NCBI RefSeq assembly: GCF_016802725.1
Contig: NC_052671.1
Coordinates: 25,545,728-25,609,727 of the forward strand
From: Solenopsis invicta
Taxonomy: Eukaryota; Arthropoda; Insecta; Hymenoptera; Formicidae
DNA: 64,000 bases
Direction: 5' to 3'
The translations under genes were made by a program, and so were the position numbers. Position 1 is the stretch's first letter, and each line of letters opens with the position of its first letter. Below are positions 58,111 through 64,000 of the stretch, in pieces. Under the pieces are notes generated by a model. That model ran no database searches. It was not told the origin of the DNA and saw nothing but the letters and a program-made list of their open reading frames with translations.

Positions 58111-61100
58111 ATTGCTATAAATTTAAGTTTTTATAAACTCTTATCAATCTATTTATTTTTGACTGCATTTTTTTCCAATGACCAGAGTTTTGCTTTGCTC
58201 CAACTTTGTCTCCAAATGTCAACATTTAAATTAATATTGTCACAGATTTTATTTCCAGTAATATTTAAAGACGTTTCTAAGCTGCTCTGTGTGGCATTAT
58301 TAGATTGAGTCGCAGATGATTGTATAAGAGTATTATTTTTTTATCAGAAATTTCTGAATCCGCAATGTAGTCAGGATTATTATCTACAGCAGTAGTGACG
58401 AAGAAAAGTAGTACTTTCTAATATCATAATTGTCGTAAATAGAATTGTATACGTATGAATACAGTTCATGAAATTTCTCTTATTTTTTATTGATATTGGA
58501 TTCTACATTAACAGAGTTATTATTTTCATCTGATTATATGTCATCGCAGTTATTTTCATCTACATGACTACCTTTATTACCATTAACAGTAACGTCCTCA
58601 GAATCATTATCACTATTAATGCAAATTTTATCAGATATCACTAACAAATTATTACTGAATACAATATTTCCTTCAACATTTTGACAACATAAATCAGTAT
58701 TTAAAAATACGTCAATATCATTCTGGAAATGGTAATATTATTGTAACTGGTAAATTGTTTTCTATATCAACATTTAAGTCAGATAATCCACTTATATCAA
58801 TGGGTAGAATATTTTCTTGTAATAGCTCCTTAAACATAGATTCATTTCTAGATCACCACTACTGATGATGTATAAGAGTATTATTTTCTTCATCAGTACT
58901 TTCTGAATCCGTAATGTAGACAGGATTCCTATCTACATCTGTAGTGATGAAGAAAATAATACTCTCTGATATCATAATTGTCATAAACAGAATTGTATAC
59001 ATAGAAATAGGGTTTATGGAATTCTTCTGATTTTTTATTGATATTGGATTCTATGTTAACCGAGATATTCTTTTCATCTGATTCTATGTCATCACAGTTA
59101 TTTTCATCTACATTACTACCTTTATTAGCATTAACATTAACGTCTTCACTGACATTATCACCATTAAATATTCAATAATTTATATCTGCAATAAAAATAA
59201 AAACAGCAACTTCTTCCTGGACTCATTTTAAAGATAAATAATGAGACTCAATAATTAATTTAATTATTCTTTTGTACTGTGTTGCATTTTATATATTATT
59301 ACATTTAATATTATATTTATTAACAGCATTCATTTTATTTGTTATTGCTTGTCTTGGACTACGGTATTCCTCTGATTTTTTATTAATATTTGATTCTAAT
59401 AAAGAAAACAACGATTGATTAACAGTACATAAACAGAATTGTATACGTATGAATACGGTTGATGGAATACCTCTGATTTTTTATTGATATTTGATTCTAA
59501 CTTAGAAAACAACGATTAATTAACAGCAACGTCTTCAGTACCATTATCACTATTAATGCAATTTTTATCAGATATCATTAACAAATTATCACTGAACACG
59601 ACAGTTTCTTCAACATTTTGACAAAACAGATCAATATTTAAAAATATGTCAATATCATTCAATTCTAGAAATTGTAATGGTGATATTGTAACTGGTAAAT
59701 CATTTTTTATAGCAACATTCAAATCAGATAGTCCACTTATATTCACAAGTAGAATATTTTCTTGCAATAGCTTGTTAGATATAGATTTTTACATCACCAC
59801 TGATGATAATGTATAAGAATATTATTATTTTCATTAGAACTTTTTTAATCCGTAATGTAGTCAAGATTCTTATCTACATCAGTAGTGAATGAAGAATAAA
59901 ATAATACTCTCTAATATCATAATTGTCATAAACAGAATTGTATACGTAGGAAAACGATTTATGGAATTTTTCTGATTTTTTATTGTTATTTGATTCTGAC
60001 ATAAAAAACAACGATTGATTAACTGCAACATCTTCAGTACTATTATCACCATTAAAGTTTTGTTTTTCTCCACCTTTAGGTTTTGAAGTGTTGACATGTA
60101 AACTAGTATCATCAGATTTTACTTTCAGTAACATTTAAAGACGTTTCTAAGCTGTTCTGTGTAGTATTATTAGATTGCGATGCAGATGATTGTAGAAGAG
60201 TATTGTTTTCTTCATCAGAACTATCTGAATCTGCATTATAGTTAAAATCCTTATTTACATCATCACTACTATCGTCACTACCATAAATAGAATTACATGC
60301 ACAGGAATGTGATTTGTGCAATTCCTCTAATTTTTTATTGATATTTGATTCTATGTTATTATCATCCAATTTTATGTCATCACAGTTATTTTTATCTACA
60401 TTACTACTTTAATTACCACTAACAGTAACGTCTTTAGTATCATTATCACTATTAATGCAATTTTATCAGATATTAGTAACAAATTATCACTGAACACGAT
60501 ATTTTCTTCAACATTTTGACAAAATAAATATTTAAAAATACATCTATATCATTCAATTCTAGAAATGGAAATATTGTAACTTGTAAATCGTTTTTTATAT
60601 CAACATTTAAGTCAGAAAGTCCACTTATATTCATAGGTAGAATATTTTCATGCAGTAACACATCAGATGTAGATTTATTTTTACATCACCACTACTGATG
60701 ATGTATAAGAATATAATTATCTTCAATAGAACTTTCTGAATCCGTAATGTAGTCAGGATGAAAATGTGCACGTCAGATGTAGATTCATTAGGTAAATTGA
60801 TATTTTGATCTAGTATTATTTCAGTCGTTGCTTCATCAGAAATTACAATATGTTTAGGTTCTTTATCGACTGTAAAAAATTACAAGTATCAACATTTAAG
60901 TCAGATAGTCCACATATATCTATAGGTAAAATATTTTCTTGTAATAGCTCGTTAAACATAGATTTATTTCTATATCACCACTACTGATGATGTATAAGAA
61001 TATTATTTTCTTCATCAGATCTTTCTGAATTTGTAATGTAATCAAGATTCTTATCTACATCTGTAGTGATGAAGAAGAAAATAATTTTCTCTAATATCAT

Positions 61101-61690
61101 AATTGTTATAAACAGAATTGTATACGTAGGAATACTGTTTATGAAATACCTCTGATTTCTTATTGATATTTGATTCTAACATAGAAAACAACGATTGATT
61201 AACAGCAACATCTTCAATACCATTATCACTATTAATGCTATTCTTATCAGATATCACTAACAAATTATTACTAAATACGATATTTCCTTCAACATTTTGA
61301 CAACATAAATTGGCATTTAAAATTACGTCAATATCATTCTAGTTTGGAAACGATATTGTAATTGATGAATCATCATTGTTTTTTATGTTACTAGTAATAT
61401 TCAAATCAGATAGTCTACTTATATCTATAGACAGAATATTTTCTTGCTGCAGCGCGTTAGATATAGGTACATTCTGTAACTCATTAATGATATTTTGATC
61501 TAAAATTTTATTCATCATTTCATCAGAGATTACATTGTCAGTAGATAACGATTATAAACTGTTATACCAAGAATACGTTCAGGTTTTTATCAATTGAAAG
61601 GAAGAATAAGTATTAATGACAAGTTGTGTTTTCTTACTATTACACATATAAATAAAAACTTTGATTTTTACCAAAAAAGATGTTAATCGA
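58110..61690 (-). pseudogene. Array of amplified, degenerate recombinase exon-3 fragments
   Basis: About six minus-strand copies of parts of the acidic exon 41820-41008 lie head to tail. The block tatcactattaatg or close variants occurs near 58604, 59150, 59542, 60040, 60445 and 61220. The blocks for ISGLSDLNV, DIDVFLN and DSDSSDEENN recur as well, with stops and frameshifts in most units; a few remain open for 60-86 codons. Positions 59164-59350 copy the recombinase 3' end and flank (36695-36890) in the same orientation. The Asp/Asn/Ser-rich repeats were clearly built from one exon. Confidence 0.82.
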
Positions 61691-61699
61691 AATAATATT

Positions 61700-62804
61700 A
61701 TTGATGATATTAATTTACATTTTGACGTTTTGAAAAGTGGAGAATGTGGCGAAAAGCAAAACTTATATTATTATTGCAAAAAATACAGTCAAAGCTTAGT
61801 AGGCACCTCGAAAGAGTTTATAAAAATGAAGAACAAGTGAAGAATTTTACTACATTACCCAAAGGTATAGAAAATTTCTCTTATATTACTAAAAGTTTAT
61901 TTATTATAAAACTTTATTTTCTCATGTATAAAATTATTCATCAATATTTCAGAAAGTATAAACAAACAAACAATTCCAGATTTATAATACAACTGTAACA
62001 AAGCTATTTTATGCTAGTTGTTAGTAATGTAGTTAAAGTTGTGAAGTTATATAAACCGTACTAGAAATATGTACCAACGTTTATTATTATTGCAAAAAAT
62101 GCAATCACAAAGATAAGTCGACTTCTCGAAAGGGTTTATAAAAATGAAGAGCAAGTGAAGAATTTTACTACATTACCCAAAGGTATAGAAAATTTCTTTT
62201 ATATTACTAAAAGTTCATTTATTATAAAATCTTATTTTCTCATATATAAAATTATTCATCAATATTTCAGAAAGTATAAACAAACAAACAATTCCAGATT
62301 TATAATACAACTGTAACAAAGCTATTTTATGCTAGCTGTTAGTAATGTAATTAAAGTTATAAACTTATATAAACTACATTAGAAATATATACCAAAAATA
62401 ATTTTGCTTCACACATTGTATATAGAGAGAGAATTTCCTAGGTCCATTTTCTAAACTCACTTCTATTAGTAAAATAATTATTTGATTAAATTATCGAATC
62501 GATAATGTAAACTAATTAACTAAATATGTTAAAAATATCAAATAATTTAGCTAACTTTCTATTATAAATTACTTTTATCAATAAAAGTGTTTACAATATA
62601 AAATTTACATATTAATTTCAAAATCATAAACTACATTTACTTTTCTCTATTAGTGAGGTTTAATAATACCTTTAATTGTAAGACAGACCAAGATATTAAT
62701 AAACCTGATTAATGGTAACGTGTAAACGTAGTTATAATAAACGTAAGACAACATGGACATAAAAGTATTTAACTATATTTTTTTATAAATTTAGTAAAAT
62801 TTTA
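61700..62804 (+). pseudogene. Inverted copy of recombinase exon-3 end and following intron
   Basis: Counterpart, in opposite orientation, of 41130-40530. It reads the finger region (KIQSKLSRHLERVYKNEEQV, LPKG) and the GTATAG donor, then intron sequence. The finger and donor segment is present twice (61744-62010 and 62080-62320). The outer part, 62440-62804, matches 40880-40530 closely. It is the right end of the large inverted duplication. Confidence 0.8.
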
Positions 62805-62807
62805 GTA

Positions 62808-64000
62808 TTAGGAGTACAAATTGAAAACCGCTGTTTTTTGTCAAAATTTGAGGATTGATTGTTGAAAAATGGTTACATACTTATTCTTGAAAGTATTGTC
62901 TATCGCTGGCCACTACTTTCTCCCACCATTCGGGCAGCATACGAATCCCGCGTCGAAAAAACTGCTCGTCTTTTGCGGCGATCCACGAATCGACCCAGTT
63001 TTTGGCCTCTTCGTAATAATGGAAGTGCTGCTCAGCCAGGCCATGCGCCATTGATCGGAACAAGTGGTAATCTGAAGGGGCGATGTCAGGAGAATACGGC
63101 AGATGAGGTAAGACGTCCCATTTCAATGTTTCCGGATAGGTTTTAACGACCTGAGCAACATGTCGCCGAGCGTTGTCGTGCAGCAACATCACTTTTTTGT
63201 GTCTTTGCTCGTATTGTGGCCGTTTTTCCTGCAATGCTCAGCTCAAACGCATTAGTTTTGTTCGGTAGCCAGCTCCTGTGATGGTTTCATCCGGTTGCAA
63301 CAGCTCATAATAAATCACGCCGAGCTGGTCCCACCAAATACACAGCATGAGCTTCGAGCCATGGATGTTTGGCTTGGCCGTCGATGTTGATGCATGGCCG
63401 CGGTAGCCCCACTTTTTTTCGTTTTGGATTATCATAATGGATCCACTTTTCATCGCCGGTTACAATACGATGCAGAAAACTCTTCCGTTTTTGCCATTGG
63501 AGCAGCTGTTCGCATGCGAAAAAACGCCGTTCGACGTCTCTCGGCTTTAATTCGTATGGCACCCAGTGTCCATGCTTTTGGATCATTCCCATGGTTTTCA
63601 AACGATGTGAAATAGCTTGTTGAGTCACGCCCAATGAATCTGCAAGCTCCTGTTGCCTTTGAGATGAATCTTCATTCAGTAATGTTTCCAATTGTGCGTC
63701 TTCAAACTTTTTCACCTGTCCGGGACGCTCCTTGTCTTCTACGCCGAAATCACCACTTTTGAAGCGTTGGAACCATTCTCGACACGTTCTTTCACTAATG
63801 GAAGCCTCACCATAAGTTTTTACAATCATTCGACGCGCCTCAGCCGCAGATTTTTTCGAATTGAAGGCAAAAAGCAAAACTTCCCGCAAATGACGCTTAT
63901 TGGGCACAAATTTCGACATTTTCAATCACAAAAAAATGTATAACGCCGATAAAAATTCACAACTGCAATGATAAGGAATTGTTGCCAGATGCCCAACCTT
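62808..64000 (-). mobile_element. Mariner (copy C), continuing past the window
   Basis: The 3' end reads TTAGGAGTACAAATTGAAAA after a TA. The transposase reads leftward from about 63919. The other terminal repeat is not visible; the last bases (AGATGCCCAACCTT) lie only about 80 bp upstream of the ATG, so the end should be just beyond 64000. It is a different lineage from copies A and B. Confidence 0.8.
62881..63925 (-). pseudogene. Mariner transposase, two frameshifts
   Basis: N-terminal frame from MSKFVPNKRHLREV (about 63919) with a helix-turn-helix and the WVPYELKPRD linker motif, then TGDEKWIHYDN with the first catalytic Asp. A shift near 63415 moves into KWGYRGHASTSTAKPNIHG. A second near 63240 moves into VMLLHDNARRH (second Asp) and LPYSPDIAPSDYHLF (third Asp), ending at 62881. 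All catalytic residues exist, but in three frames. About 345 residues in total, normal for mariner. Confidence 0.88.

Noticed and set aside
58110..61690. CRISPR-like or satellite array
   Set aside because: Units are long, diverged and clearly derived from a coding exon; there are no short identical repeats with spacers.

Overview
This window is eukaryotic and almost certainly from an insect, probably an ant or other hymenopteran. The evidence is short GT-AG introns, an insect-type CYP4 first exon, insect mariner, P, Kolobok-like and CACTA-type transposons, a BEL/Pao retrotransposon, and AT-rich spacer full of fold-back elements. No tRNA, rRNA, operon or CRISPR array was seen. Apart from the P450 exon at the left edge, nearly everything is mobile DNA or a by-product of it, nested several layers deep.

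Region 1 (1-3.2 kb) holds an (ACGC)n microsatellite, a P450 first exon on the minus strand, a fold-back element and a dead mariner. Region 2 (3.2-25.6 kb) is one BEL/Pao retrotransposon stretched over 22 kb by insertions. Its 5' LTR, gag and protease lie at 3.2-6.2 kb. Its RT, RNase H and integrase resume at 19.1 kb, and its truncated 3' LTR lies at 25.2 kb. The pol gap (6.2-19.1 kb) holds a palindrome with arms of about 5 kb. Each arm carries a family-B DNA polymerase gene, a small upstream ORF and a convergent chromodomain ORF. An intact mariner and a 107-bp tandem repeat sit at the axis. The left polymerase gene (1,246 codons, one intron) is open; the right copy is broken. The integrase is split by a TTAA-flanked Kolobok-like transposon.

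Region 3 (25.6-35 kb) is a stack of TA-inserting elements beside (TA)n tracts: an internally deleted mariner and two palindromic MITEs. Next comes a GC-rich candidate solo LTR, itself split by a P-superfamily element with a perfect 8-bp target duplication and THAP-coding exons.

Region 4 (36.9-62.8 kb) contains a multi-exon minus-strand gene that I read as a eukaryotic tyrosine recombinase. It combines C2H2-like fingers, all four expected active-site blocks and a SANT-like C-terminus. An inverted, partial copy of this locus lies at 57.2-62.8 kb, where the acidic third exon has been amplified into about six degenerate units. Between the inverted copies sit a 1.6-kb palindrome and a 9.3-kb CACTA/EnSpm-type transposon with two genes: a DDE transposase and a seven-exon SAM-domain protein whose exon phases all agree. 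The window ends in a third, frameshifted mariner.

The most unusual objects are the PolB/chromodomain palindrome, the intron-bearing tyrosine recombinase with its amplified exon, and the recurrence of large inverted duplications with a transposon at the axis. Coordinates of splice sites and element ends were read by eye from the sequence. Family names rest on recognised motifs, not on searches.
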